Notes: generated by a model not told the origin, from the letters alone. Positions 35,166-43,815 are shown, counted from the stretch's first letter. The stretch is 64,000 nucleotides of DNA from Cellulomonas wangsupingiae (GCF_024508275.1 NZ_CP101989.1:3472001-3536000), one strand, 5' to 3'. Numbers and translations: made by a program.

Positions 35166-35633
35166 GTGGACAGGCGGGCGGGTGCACGAGGTGCCGCGAC
35201 GGCGGCGGGCGTGCTGACCCTGCTGACCGGCTGCGCGTGGTTCGGCGGTGACGGGACGAGCAGCACCCCGGTGCTCGAGCTGGCCGTCGGCGACTGCGTG
35301 GTCACCCCGCAGGACGTGCAGGCCGAGCTCACGGACGTGTCGACCGTCCCGTGCGACACCACCCACCAGATGGAGGTGTACGCACTGGTGCCCGACGCGC
35401 TCGACGGCCCCGACGCCTACCCGGGCGCCGACGCGCTCACCGAGCTCGCCGACGGCGCCTGCGCCGAGCGGTTCGCCGAGTACGTCGGCGTCGACTACCG
35501 CGACTCCGACCTCTTCTTCACGTACCTGCTGCCGTCCACGCGCGGCTGGTCCGAGGGCGACACCACCGTCACCTGCCTGGTGACCACCACCGGTGAGCCC
35601 CTGACGGCGTCCGTCGCCGGGTCGGGGCGCTGA
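35166..35633 (+). CDS. Septum_form-like lipoprotein, first gene of an eCIS-linked pair
   Basis: 155 residues. A signal peptide with lipobox LTGC (Cys23) predicts an externally exposed, membrane-anchored protein. The body (LELAVGDCVVTPQDVQAELT, VPCDTTHQMEVYAL, CAERFAEYVGVDY, TVTCLVTTTG) resembles the actinobacterial septum formation (Septum_form/DUF4190-associated) domain with its conserved Cys residues. GTG 35166 follows GGAGG by 5 nt. Only 3 nt separate it from the PAAR-like gene, so they are co-transcribed. A function in placing the injection apparatus at the envelope is conceivable but not shown. Confidence 0.75.
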   Translation: MDRRAGARGAATAAGVLTLLTGCAWFGGDGTSSTPVLELAVGDCVVTPQDVQAELTDVSTVPCDTTHQMEVYALVPDALDGPDAYPGADALTELADGACAERFAEYVGVDYRDSDLFFTYLLPSTRGWSEGDTTVTCLVTTTGEPLTASVAGSGR

Positions 35634-35636
35634 GAG

Positions 35637-36026
35637 GTGCCGCTGCCCGTCACGACGTCGGCCACGGTGAGCTGCTCGTTCGGCACGGCACCCGCGACGC
35701 TCGTCGCGCTCCCGACGCCGCGCGTCCTGGTCGAGGGACGCCCGGTGGCGACCGTCACGGACGCGGCCCCCTTGGTGAACGTCGCGACGTTCGCGATGTG
35801 CACGTCGCTGGCCAACCCCCAGGTCGCGGCGGCGACGGCGGCCGCGCTCGGTGTCCTGACGCCGATGCCGTGCGTCCCGGCGACGACCGGCACGTGGACG
35901 CCCGCCGCCCCCCGCACCGTCGTCGGCGGCCGCCCCGTGCTGGCCCAGGGCGCGATGTGCATGTGCGCGTACGGGGGCGTCGTCCAGGTCGTCGTCCCGG
36001 GCCCGGTCCGCACGACGGTCTCCTGA
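35637..36026 (+). CDS. PAAR-like DUF4280 spike-tip protein
   Basis: 129 residues that follow the DUF4280 pattern throughout: PLPVTTSATVSCSFGTAPAT, MCTSLANPQVAAATAAALGV, LTPMPCVPATTGTWTP, and CMCAYGGVVQVVVPG. The conserved Cys residues may bind a metal at the tip. DUF4280 proteins are regarded as PAAR-like caps that sharpen the VgrG spike of contractile systems. The GTG at 35637 lies 3 nt after the lipoprotein stop codon. It is separated from the main structural operon, as PAAR genes often are. Confidence 0.85.
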   Translation: MPLPVTTSATVSCSFGTAPATLVALPTPRVLVEGRPVATVTDAAPLVNVATFAMCTSLANPQVAAATAAALGVLTPMPCVPATTGTWTPAAPRTVVGGRPVLAQGAMCMCAYGGVVQVVVPGPVRTTVS

Positions 36027-36045
36027 CCCGCCCGCCCTGCCGCCC

Positions 36046-36576
36046 TCAGGTCGGGTCGAGGGCGTCGACCTGGAGGACGAGGGCGTCGAGGTCGGCGGTG
36101 CGCACGTCGTGGGCCGCCTCCGGGGCGGTGCGGGTGCCGGCGACGACGTCCTCGACGGCGTCGAGGATGCGTTCCACCGTGGCCTCGACGTCCTCCACGA
36201 CCGCCAGGACGAGCGCCCCGAGCACGTCGGGGTGCAGGACGGGGCGGCCGTCGGCGACGGGCGCCAGCGGGCCCAGCGCGAGCGAGCCGCGCACCGCGAC
36301 GGTGCCGGCCGGGGCTCCCACCTCGACGCACACGGTGAACAGGGTCGCGTTGACCGCACCGGCCAGCGTGGCGACGTCCTGCGCCCGCTCGTCGGGCACG
36401 GCCACCGGGACCCGGCCGTAGCAGGTGACCGTGCCGGCGTCCTCGCGCACGAGCACCAGGACCGGCTCCCCGCCGGGCAGCTGCGACGCGAGGTCGAGCG
36501 TCCCGGCGTCCGCGTCCACCTGCAGGGGCCGGGCCGGGGCGAGCGCGGCGGCGACCGCGTCGAGCAGCGGCCTCAC
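36046..36576 (-). CDS. Putative effector chaperone (YbjN/secretion-chaperone-like)
   Basis: 176 residues from GTG 36576, which overlaps the stop codon of the DUF4157 gene as GTGA. Predicted alternating helix-strand pattern: VRPLLDAVAAALAPARPLQV, VLVLVREDAGTVTCYGRVPV, ATLFTVCVEVGAPAGTVAVR, and a long C-terminal helix (VEDVEATVERILDAVEDVV). This resembles the YbjN/type III secretion chaperone fold in outline. Position immediately after and coupled to an effector candidate supports a chaperone or adaptor role. No firm family match; the fold is an inference. Confidence 0.6.
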   Translation of the reverse strand: MRPLLDAVAAALAPARPLQVDADAGTLDLASQLPGGEPVLVLVREDAGTVTCYGRVPVAVPDERAQDVATLAGAVNATLFTVCVEVGAPAGTVAVRGSLALGPLAPVADGRPVLHPDVLGALVLAVVEDVEATVERILDAVEDVVAGTRTAPEAAHDVRTADLDALVLQVDALDPT

Positions 36577-39500
36577 GAGGTCGCCCCCGCGGCCTCGGTG
36601 AGCTTGCGCTGCAGGAGCTCGAGGAGCACGTCGACCATCTCCGGGGAGTTGCGCTGCGGGCGGGCGGCGAGCTCGGCCTCGATGTCCTGCGTCGTGATCC
36701 CGTCGATGAAGGCGGCGAACTGCGGCGGCGTCGCGTCGACGGGCAGCTCGTGCGTCCCGACGACGAGCGTCGCGGACGCCCCGCCCGGCGCCTGGGCCCC
36801 GAGCACCGCCGTCATGCGCTCCTTGCGTGCCAGGTGCTCCTCGCCCTTGAGCGTCTGACGCACCCGCCACATGAAGCCGCGGTCGTCACGCACCTTCCCG
36901 CCGTTCGCCTCGGCGCCGGCCCGGGCCGCGTTGCGGTCGGTCGCCAGGTTCTCGGTGCGCCGCCAGCGACCCAGCAGGCCGCCCGCGGTGCCGCCGACGG
37001 CACCGACCGCGTCGTCGAACGCCGCGCGCGTGCGCTCGAACACGGTCTGCGGGTCGGCGTCGACGCCCATCGACTCCAGCACCGCCTCCCGGATGAGCGC
37101 GAGCGCACCGTCGTCGGTCGTCTGCTCGGCCTCGGCGCCCGACAGGTCGGTGGGCGCCGAGCGCTGCCGGCGCGGGTCGTGCACGACGACGGGCTTCGGC
37201 TTGATGCGGTCGAGCAGCGCGCGGCCGACCGGGCGGCCGTGGACGCGGTAGTTGGCGAGGAACGCCTCGGCCGTCGGGTCCTTCGCCGCCGCCCGCAGGA
37301 TGATCCCGTCGACCGCGGCCTTGGGGTGCTTGCGCAGCTCACGCTCGGCACCTCCCTCGAGGTGCTGCACCGCGGACTCGCGCTCGGCGGTCTGCGCCTG
37401 CACGACGAACACCTCGTCGGCGATGAAGTGGCCCAGCGAGTGCACGTTGTCCACGACGGCCTTGACGCCCTTGATCGCGGCGGGGATGCCGAACCCGCCG
37501 CCCGACGCGACCTGCCCGATCGACAGGCCCAGGTCCACCACGGAGGACCCGAGCGCCCACGTCGTGCTCTCGAGGTTCTTGGTGTGGCTGCGGGACACGT
37601 TCATCAGCGGCCACACCATGACGTTCACGCTCTTGCCCGTGCGGTTGACGCGCGCGTCGCACATCGCGGTGTCCGTCTCGTGCTGGCGCATGCCGGCGAC
37701 GGCCACGTCGGTGACGGCCTTGACCATGGCCAGGGCCGACGCGGCGATGTCGAGGCCCGGGACGACCTTGGCGACGCCGCCGGCGACACCGGAGTCGATG
37801 AGCTTGGCGAGGTTCGCGGTGGACTTCGCGGCGGACACCAGGCCGTCGACGGCCGACGCACCGGACTTCGTGGCCTTCATCGCCGCGTACGGGTCCTTCT
37901 CCTTCCACGCGTCGCGCACCGAGCGCGCCGTCGCGAAGGCCTCCCGGACCGCGGTGAGCAGGCCACCGAGCATGCCCGTGACCGTCGAGATGCCCTCCTT
38001 GGCCTGGCCCCCGGCGGTCTTCAGCGGGTCGTCCGCGAGCTTCTCGTACGCGTCGTCGGACTTCACGCCGTCGGCCTTGCGCCACGTGGCGCGGGAGATC
38101 GCGTCGACGGCGCCGCCGTCGACGGCCTCCGGGATGCCGAGGTCCGACCCGCCGGGTGACTTCTTCAGGTCGGGCGTGTACTTGTCGGCGATCTTGCCGC
38201 CGACGGCAGCGACGCCCGACAGCGCCGACCCACCCGCGGACCCGACGGACCCCATGGTCCCGTCCATCCTGTCCAGCGTCGCCAGGTTGGCCGCGACGCC
38301 CTGCGCCTGGCGCTCACGACGGGCCTGCAGGACGGGCGCGCGCTGCTCCGCGAGCGCCCACGCCTCGCGGTCCACGGCCGAGTTGCGCACGGGCAGCGTG
38401 CCCGCGACCTTCGGCGTCAGGGACCCGCGGACCTGCTGGGCGGCCTTGTCGCGCGCGAGCTCGGGGTGCAGGTCCGGCTCGGCCTGCTGGACCTGGCGCA
38501 AGGCCGTGACCATGCGGTCGTACACGTCCTCGATCTCGCGCGGCATGATGCGCGACCCGGCGAGCTCCTCCTCCTCGGACTCCATGGCCGCGGCGTGCGC
38601 GCCCTCGACCTGGCGCGCGTCGCGGACCTGCAGCATGAGCCGCTCGGCGGCGGTCTCCCGCGCGGGACGCACCGACTCCAGGGAGACGAACCTGCCGTGC
38701 CACGTCGCGTCGTACGCGTCCTGCGCGGCCTGCTCAGGCGTCGCCCCGGGGACGGCGAGCAGCTTGCGGTACGTGCGCACCTCGTACGCGAGGGCCTTGT
38801 CGAACCGGGCCCACAGCACGTCCATGCGGTCACCGGCCGACACCGACGTGAGGCCGTCGTCGTCGTGCACCATGCTCGACAGGTCGGCGCGCCCCTGCTC
38901 GCCCTTGGCGCGGTCCTGCGCGAGCGCGGCCAGCTCCGCCTTCTCGGCGACCTTGCTGTCCTTGACCTTCTGGGCCTTCACGTCCTTCGCCGACGGCGCG
39001 GACGACCCGCTGCCGAACAGCTTCTTGAACGGGTTGGAGAACCTGCGCACGGCACGCGAGCCCGTCTCCTGCACGACGTGCGCGATCTCGTGCGCGAGCA
39101 CCTTCTCCCCCACCGCGTCGTGCGGGGCGAACCGGCCGTGGCCGAAGAAGATGTCGTCGCCGGTGGTGAACGCCTCGGCGGACATCGCCCGTGACAGGCG
39201 CCCGGCCTCGGGTCCGGTGTGCACGCGCACGTGCCCCAGGTCCGTGCCGAACGCCTGCTCCATGCGCCGTCGCACGGGCGCGGCGAGCCCCGTGCCGCCG
39301 CCGCGTGCGGCCTCGACCTGCGACGTGACGTCGGCGTCGAGCGCCCCGCCGTCCGCGCCGACGACTCCCGCACCGGCGTCGAACGACCGGCGCAGGTGCC
39401 CGCAGCCCGGCGTGTGCCGGTGCGGGTCGACGCCGTCGAGCCGGGCCAGGGCGCGGTCCGCGAGCGCGTCGGCCGCGACCTCCGCGTGGTCGTCGGCCGC

Positions 39501-39626
39501 GCCGACGGTGAGCGTGGCGGCGGCCGGACGCAGCGCCTCCGGTGCGGCCGGCGCGGCACCCTGCGGCGCGGCGGCGGCGGGTGCGGCGGCGGCGGGCACG
39601 GGGACGCGCGCGTGGTGTGAGCTCAA
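36573..39626 (-). CDS. DUF4157 metalloprotease-domain protein, candidate eCIS effector
   Basis: 1017 residues. A disordered Ala/Pro N-terminus (1-40) precedes the DUF4157 domain (about 120-195; MEQAFGTDLGHVRVHTGPEA, and zinc-binding HEIAH at 179-183 in VLAHEIAHVVQETGSRA). The remaining 800 residues are mainly helical, with weakly hydrophobic stretches (GMLGGLLTAVREAFATARSV; LGLSIGQVASGGGFGIPAAI) and no signal peptide. DUF4157 is enriched at eCIS loci, where it marks cargo or processing proteins. The start is a TTG at 39626, chosen because CGGAGG lies 5 nt upstream. A promoter with the shared TACCGATG element lies 79 nt upstream. Toxic activity of the C-terminal region is unknown. Confidence 0.82.
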   Translation of the reverse strand: MSSHHARVPVPAAAAPAAAAPQGAAPAAPEALRPAAATLTVGAADDHAEVAADALADRALARLDGVDPHRHTPGCGHLRRSFDAGAGVVGADGGALDADVTSQVEAARGGGTGLAAPVRRRMEQAFGTDLGHVRVHTGPEAGRLSRAMSAEAFTTGDDIFFGHGRFAPHDAVGEKVLAHEIAHVVQETGSRAVRRFSNPFKKLFGSGSSAPSAKDVKAQKVKDSKVAEKAELAALAQDRAKGEQGRADLSSMVHDDDGLTSVSAGDRMDVLWARFDKALAYEVRTYRKLLAVPGATPEQAAQDAYDATWHGRFVSLESVRPARETAAERLMLQVRDARQVEGAHAAAMESEEEELAGSRIMPREIEDVYDRMVTALRQVQQAEPDLHPELARDKAAQQVRGSLTPKVAGTLPVRNSAVDREAWALAEQRAPVLQARRERQAQGVAANLATLDRMDGTMGSVGSAGGSALSGVAAVGGKIADKYTPDLKKSPGGSDLGIPEAVDGGAVDAISRATWRKADGVKSDDAYEKLADDPLKTAGGQAKEGISTVTGMLGGLLTAVREAFATARSVRDAWKEKDPYAAMKATKSGASAVDGLVSAAKSTANLAKLIDSGVAGGVAKVVPGLDIAASALAMVKAVTDVAVAGMRQHETDTAMCDARVNRTGKSVNVMVWPLMNVSRSHTKNLESTTWALGSSVVDLGLSIGQVASGGGFGIPAAIKGVKAVVDNVHSLGHFIADEVFVVQAQTAERESAVQHLEGGAERELRKHPKAAVDGIILRAAAKDPTAEAFLANYRVHGRPVGRALLDRIKPKPVVVHDPRRQRSAPTDLSGAEAEQTTDDGALALIREAVLESMGVDADPQTVFERTRAAFDDAVGAVGGTAGGLLGRWRRTENLATDRNAARAGAEANGGKVRDDRGFMWRVRQTLKGEEHLARKERMTAVLGAQAPGGASATLVVGTHELPVDATPPQFAAFIDGITTQDIEAELAARPQRNSPEMVDVLLELLQRKLTEAAGATS

Positions 39627-39677
39627 CGTGGCCTCCGGTGGCGGTGCGCGGGCTGGGGGCACGGATGTGCCCGCCCC

Positions 39678-39712
39678 ACCCTCGCGGCGGGGCGGACCCG
39701 CGCACATCGGTA
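39678..39712 (-). promoter_or_regulatory. eCIS promoter 3 with shared TACCGATG element (minus strand)
   Basis: On the minus strand TACCGATG (39712 to 39705) is followed 21 nt later by GAGGGT (39683-39678), a weak -10. It precedes the DUF4157 gene. The seven bases before the octamer (TAGTGCT) resemble those at the 43.1 kb site (TAGCGAT). Confidence 0.45.
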
Positions 39713-39802
39713 AGCACTACGCATGTTGCGGCCAGTGCGGGCGCAGGTCGGCCACGTGGCTGCCCTACCGACCTCACTGCACCGGCGCTCACCCGCCCTC
39801 AG

Positions 39803-40156
39803 TCAGAACTGCGCGACGCCCGCAGCCCACCGTTCGTGCGCGGACTGGGCTGTGATGCCGACAGCGCCACCGATGGCCGCCCACGATCGAGGTCCTGGGG
39901 TATCGCGGCGGGCTCCTGTGACCGTGAGAGGGGTCCGCTGCCCTGGACGAGGTCCACGACCTCGCGCGGCCAAGACAGTCCGAAACTCGAGATCCTTCGC
40001 CATCTCGACGAGAGCTCGAGCCGCTGCCACCTCTCGCAGTTCTGTCGGCAACTCCCGGTCTTCGCGCTCCCGTACGTGAAGTAGGTCGCGCAGAGCTTGC
40101 GTGACGTGGCGCGACGCGTCGTCGGATCGTGGGTGGCGTGACCCGGCATCAGGCAT
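39803..40156 (-). CDS. Small helix-turn-helix protein
   Basis: 117 residues from ATG 40156. The C-terminal segment PRSWAAIGGAVGITAQSAHE-RW is a compact helix-turn-helix of the type found in many small actinobacterial proteins (compare SWAEIGRALGVSKQAAHQRW). The N-terminal part is helical (HVTQALRDLLHVREREDREL; VAAARALVEMAKDLEFRTVL). An overlapping 130-codon frame has poor protein character and is rejected. It faces away from the DUF3800-like gene across a 185-bp gap. A DNA-binding role is inferred. Confidence 0.7.
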   Translation of the reverse strand: MPDAGSRHPRSDDASRHVTQALRDLLHVREREDRELPTELREVAAARALVEMAKDLEFRTVLAARGRGPRPGQRTPLTVTGARRDTPGPRSWAAIGGAVGITAQSAHERWAAGVAQF

Positions 40157-40341
40157 TCCCTGATGCTACGTCGCTCATACCCACCCAGCACAAGCCGCGA
40201 CCAGCGTTTGTGCAGGTCAAGACGCTGGCCGCAGTGTCGGTGTTCGTGTTTAGGCTGGGGAGTGCCGTCCCGACGTGGCGGTCACATCGGAGACTCTGAT
40301 CGAGCCCCCTCCCGTGTGTGTCAACGGTGAGGGGAAGTTCT

Positions 40342-40875
40342 ATGGATCCACGGCGCATGTTCATCGACGAGTCGATGCGGAGCGGGTACCTGCTCGTCGC
40401 CGCCGTCGTGCTCCCGGAAGACGTCGCTGCCACCCGCCGCGGGATCAAGGAACTGGTCGGGCGTGGTCAGCGCCGCCTGCACATGGTCAAGGAGTCGGAG
40501 CCGCGCAAGCGCCTCATCCTGCAACGCCTGAACGACCTCAATGTCTCCGCGACTCTCTACGAAGCAGGCCCGGACCACAAGACCAACATCGCGCGGCGGC
40601 ACGCATGCCTTGAGCGCCTCGTCATCGACGTCGTCGAGACGGGCGGAGCCCGCCTCTGCCTGGAGACCGCCGCTGGTGTCGACGGGCGCGACCAGCAGCA
40701 ACTCATCGAACTGACGCGCCGCCTGCGGTGCCACGACAAGCTCACCTACGAGCACGCCCCCGCGAGCAGGGAGTATCTCCTTGCGGCACCTGATGCCATC
40801 GCGTGGGCGTGGAGCAAGGGCGGTGAGTGGCGACGACGTGCGGCCCCGCTCGTGACGTCGGTCGTCGCTGTCTGA
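40342..40875 (+). CDS. DUF3800-like protein (RNase H-fold family)
   Basis: 177 residues. The N-terminus MFIDESMRSGYLLVAAVVLP is the DUF3800 start: an acidic FIDES strand followed by a second strand. Further family-like parts are KESEPRKRLILQRLN, RRHACLERLVIDVVETGGAR and a late acidic/aromatic APDAIAWAWSKGGEW. DUF3800 proteins are predicted RNase H-like nucleases seen in mobile and defence contexts. ATG 40342 is chosen over an upstream GTG because GAGGGGAAG lies about 5 nt before it. Base composition is less GC-rich than the flanking eCIS genes, which hints at insertion. Family call is moderately sure. Confidence 0.7.
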   Translation: MDPRRMFIDESMRSGYLLVAAVVLPEDVAATRRGIKELVGRGQRRLHMVKESEPRKRLILQRLNDLNVSATLYEAGPDHKTNIARRHACLERLVIDVVETGGARLCLETAAGVDGRDQQQLIELTRRLRCHDKLTYEHAPASREYLLAAPDAIAWAWSKGGEWRRRAAPLVTSVVAV

Positions 40876-40890
40876 CCCCGGACATGCGTC

Positions 40891-40928
40891 GACCCGAGCG
40901 CCACAACCGTCCGGAAGGGTCTCGGGTC
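40891..40928 (+). terminator. Hairpin after the DUF3800-like gene
   Basis: GACCCGAG (40891-40898) pairs with CTCGGGTC (40921-40928) across a 22-nt loop, followed by TTCGTCTTCC. It begins 15 nt after the stop codon. The long loop makes it only a moderate candidate. Confidence 0.5.
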
Positions 40929-41059
40929 TTCGTCTTCCACGAGGATCAACTCCTCGGGCATTGACAACTATGCCACGGCCGGCGTGCGCGGGACAACGGT
41001 CTCACCCCAATGAGCCTAGGGACAAAGTGCGTGGGCAGCCCGAGCAGTTCGCTCCCCCC

Positions 41060-42994
41060 TCACCACCGCGGGTCCGTCAACCGCCTCCCCAGCTTCGCGA
41101 CCTCCCGCAGCGTCCCGGCCCGCACGTGCCGCATCCCCAGCGGCACCCCGGCGGCCACGGCGTCGTACGTCGCGGCGAGGACGACGTTGCGGATGTCGCC
41201 GCCGCAGACCTCGACGGTCTCCGCGAGCAGGTCGACGTCGACCGGGTCGTCGGGGTCGGTGCGGGGCAGCTGCGCGAGGTGGTGCTCCCACAGCGCGCGG
41301 CGGGTGGGGACGTCCGGGTCGGGGAAGTGGATCATGAAGTGCAGGCGCCGGGCGAAGGCCGGGTCGAGGTTGCCGCGCAGGTTGGTGGCCAGGATGGTCA
41401 GGCCCTCGGCGGCCTCCATGCGCTGCAGCAGGTAGGCGACCTCCTGGTTGGCGTACCGGTCCTTGGCGTCGGTCACCGCGGACCGGGAGCCGAACAGCGC
41501 GTCGGCCTCGTCGAAGAACAGCACGGCGTTGAGCGACTCGGCCTGGCCGAACACGCGCTCGAGGTTCTTCTCCGTCTCCCCGATGTACTTGTCGACGACG
41601 GACGACAGGTCGACCTGGAACAGGTCCATGCCGAGCGTGTCGGCCACCACGTGCGCGGCCAGCGTCTTGCCGGTGCCGGGGCTGCCGGAGAACAGCGCGC
41701 TGATGCCCGTGCCCTTGCCGCCCTTGCCGTGCAGGTCGCCCTGGGCGAGGACGTCGTCGCGGTGCCGGGCCCACGCGAGCAGCCGCTCGACCTCGCCGCG
41801 CGTGTGCTCCGGCAGGACGAGGTCGTCGAGCGTCGCGGACGTGCCCTGCGTGCGCACGCGGGACCCGGCGACGCCACCGAGCCGCCGCGCGGTGCGGCGC
41901 ACGTCGTCGACGTCCACGCCGCGGCCGTCGCGCGCCGCGTCGGTGCGGGCGCGCCGGCCGACCTTGACGATCTCCTCGGGGGTCATGCGCAGGGACACGA
42001 CGTCGGGGGTCGCGACGTCGGGGCCGGTCATGGCCGCCCACCGCTGCGCGCGCTGGGCGAGGGTGAGCCGCCCGGCCGTGACCGTCGGCGGCAGGGACGG
42101 CGCCCAGCGCGGGTCCCACACGGTGCCGCCGACGGCCACCACGGGGACGGCGCCGGCGTCGGCGAGCCGCACGAGGTCCGGGCCGACGGCGTGCGCACCG
42201 GCCAGCACGAGCACGCTGCGCCCCAGCACGGCCTCGAGCTGCGCGGCGCGCACGGCCTCGCACGCCGTGGCACGGTCCGGGCCGTCGGCGCCCGCGGGTG
42301 CCGGCAGGCGGTCGAGGTCCACGACGACGCACGCGACGTCGAGCTCGCGGCACGCGGCCACGGCCAGCCCGGTGCCGGCGGCGCCGACGGGCGCGTGCAC
42401 CCACACCAGCGGCTCCCCCGCGGTGAGGGCCGCCGCGACGTCCCGGTACCCGTCGACGTCGGCGGGCACCGCCTCGCCCAGCAGGCCGCGGACCGCGTCG
42501 TCCGCGTCGCGCCGGCCCAGCAGGTGCGCGACGACCCGGGGCCGCAGCCCGACCCGCGCGGTCGCGAACGTCCCGCCCGCGACGACGCGCAGCAGCCCCG
42601 CCCGGTGCAGGGGGGCGCCGGGCGCGAACCGCGCGTGCGCGGCCGGGTCGAGCACCGACGCACCCGCGAGCTCGAGCGCGAGCGCCCGGGTCGGCAGGTC
42701 GGCACCGCCCGCACCCGCGAGCAGCCCGGTCAGCAGGTGCGCGACGGGGTGCGTCTCGGCGAGCAGCGCCACGGCGACGACGTGCCGGTCCGTCGCGTCG
42801 AGCGCGCACGCGTCGGCGAGGTCGTCGAGGGCGGGGTCCAGCCCGGCCAGGCCCGGGGCGTCGGCCCGCAGCGCGTCGAGGGCGGCCCGGGCCGCGGGCG
42901 CGTCGGACCACTGCGGTCCGCGCCGGTCGACCGCCTTCCCCAGCGCGTCGACCGTCAACGCCAGCGCATCGAGCACCGGTGTCGTGCCACCCAC
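41060..42994 (-). CDS. eCIS AAA+ ATPase
   Basis: 644 residues. The N-terminal half is a degenerate, poorly conserved ATPase-like region (GEPLVWVHAPVGAAGTGLAV; VLVLAGAHAVG). The C-terminal half is a full AAA+ module: Walker A GSPGTGKT, Walker B AVLFFDEADALFG, sensor 1 ILATNLRGNLD, arginine finger region AFARRLHFMIHFPDPD. Every known eCIS locus carries such an ATPase (Afp15/Pvc15 class), thought to help assembly or cargo loading. GTG 42994 follows GGGGGAG by 4 nt. It diverges from the DUF4255 operon, and a dyad TCGGTA-N5-TACCGA lies between. Confidence 0.92.
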   Translation of the reverse strand: MGGTTPVLDALALTVDALGKAVDRRGPQWSDAPAARAALDALRADAPGLAGLDPALDDLADACALDATDRHVVAVALLAETHPVAHLLTGLLAGAGGADLPTRALALELAGASVLDPAAHARFAPGAPLHRAGLLRVVAGGTFATARVGLRPRVVAHLLGRRDADDAVRGLLGEAVPADVDGYRDVAAALTAGEPLVWVHAPVGAAGTGLAVAACRELDVACVVVDLDRLPAPAGADGPDRATACEAVRAAQLEAVLGRSVLVLAGAHAVGPDLVRLADAGAVPVVAVGGTVWDPRWAPSLPPTVTAGRLTLAQRAQRWAAMTGPDVATPDVVSLRMTPEEIVKVGRRARTDAARDGRGVDVDDVRRTARRLGGVAGSRVRTQGTSATLDDLVLPEHTRGEVERLLAWARHRDDVLAQGDLHGKGGKGTGISALFSGSPGTGKTLAAHVVADTLGMDLFQVDLSSVVDKYIGETEKNLERVFGQAESLNAVLFFDEADALFGSRSAVTDAKDRYANQEVAYLLQRMEAAEGLTILATNLRGNLDPAFARRLHFMIHFPDPDVPTRRALWEHHLAQLPRTDPDDPVDVDLLAETVEVCGGDIRNVVLAATYDAVAAGVPLGMRHVRAGTLREVAKLGRRLTDPRW

Positions 42995-43119
42995 AGGACT
43001 CCCCCGTCTCCGCCGGGTCGTCCCGGGTCGCGACGCGCGCGGTGAGTCCGCACGCCCCTGGCACCCTGGCACCCCGCGCGACGGCCCGTCGAGCCCGGCG
43101 GAGCAGGTTCGGTAGCGAT

Positions 43120-43154
43120 TACCGATGCCCCGCGCGCGGCGCCGTCCGTACGGT
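43120..43154 (+). promoter_or_regulatory. eCIS promoter 2 with shared TACCGATG element and dyad
   Basis: TACCGATG (43120-43127) is followed 21 nt later by the TANNNT hexamer TACGGT (43149-43154). Here the octamer is half of a dyad TCGGTA-GCGAT-TACCGA (43109-43125), so a dimeric regulator could also act on the divergent ATPase gene. Confidence 0.5.
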
Positions 43155-43242
43155 GACACGACCCGACGGCAGGTCCCGCAGCTCTCCTGCGCGCCGGCGC
43201 CGCGCGGGCGTGTCCGTGTTCCGCAGCCCGCCGGGAGGTGCC

Positions 43243-43815
43243 GTGCTCATCCCCGCCGTCCAGGACGGGCTCGAGCGACTGCTGCGCACCGCGCTGCCGC
43301 TGAGCGAGCAGCAGGGCGACGTCGTGTTCGACGCGCCGACGTCGACGTGGTCGGCCACCGTCAACCGCCTGACGGTCAACCTCTTCCTCTACGACGTCGC
43401 ACGCTCGGGCCTGCCCCCGCGCATGGACGCACCCGTGCGGGCCGCCGACGGCACCGTCGCGCGCCGCCGCTTCCCGCTGCCGATGGTCGAGCTGAGCTTC
43501 CTCGTCAGCGCGTGGGCGGGCTCGACGCGCGACGAGCACCAGCTCCTGGGCGACGTGCTCACACGCCTCCTCGCGCACCCGACGGTGCCGGCGGAGCTCG
43601 CCCCGGCGGCCCTCGCCTCCTCCGTGCAGCTCGCGGTCGCGTCCGACGAGCGCAACCGGCCGCGGGACCTGTGGTCGTCGCTGGGCGGCCAGGTCCGGGC
43701 GTCGTTCACGCTGGTCGCCACCGTCGCCGCCGACGCGTACCCGTGGCAGGACGCACCCACGGCCGTCGCCGGGGTCGAGGCGCAGGTGTCGCCGCACGTC
43801 GTCGAGCCACGATGA
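43243..43815 (+). CDS. DUF4255 protein (Pvc16/Afp16-like sheath-tube terminator)
   Basis: 190 residues matching the DUF4255 family: LIPAVQDGLERLLRTALPL, VFDAPTSTWSATVNRLTVNL, LFLYDVARSGLPPRMDAP, PLPMVELSFLVSAWAGSTRD, EHQLLGDVLTRLLAHPTVP. In eCIS particles this protein caps the non-contracting end and fixes length. GTG 43243 follows GGGAGG by 4 nt. Its stop overlaps the next gene by ATGA, so the cap protein and the first membrane-anchored repeat protein are translated together. Confidence 0.9.
   Translation: MLIPAVQDGLERLLRTALPLSEQQGDVVFDAPTSTWSATVNRLTVNLFLYDVARSGLPPRMDAPVRAADGTVARRRFPLPMVELSFLVSAWAGSTRDEHQLLGDVLTRLLAHPTVPAELAPAALASSVQLAVASDERNRPRDLWSSLGGQVRASFTLVATVAADAYPWQDAPTAVAGVEAQVSPHVVEPR

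Noticed and set aside
39799..40191. 130-codon frame overlapping the small HTH gene
   Set aside because: Its composition is not protein-like; the 117-codon frame contains a clear helix-turn-helix and is preferred.
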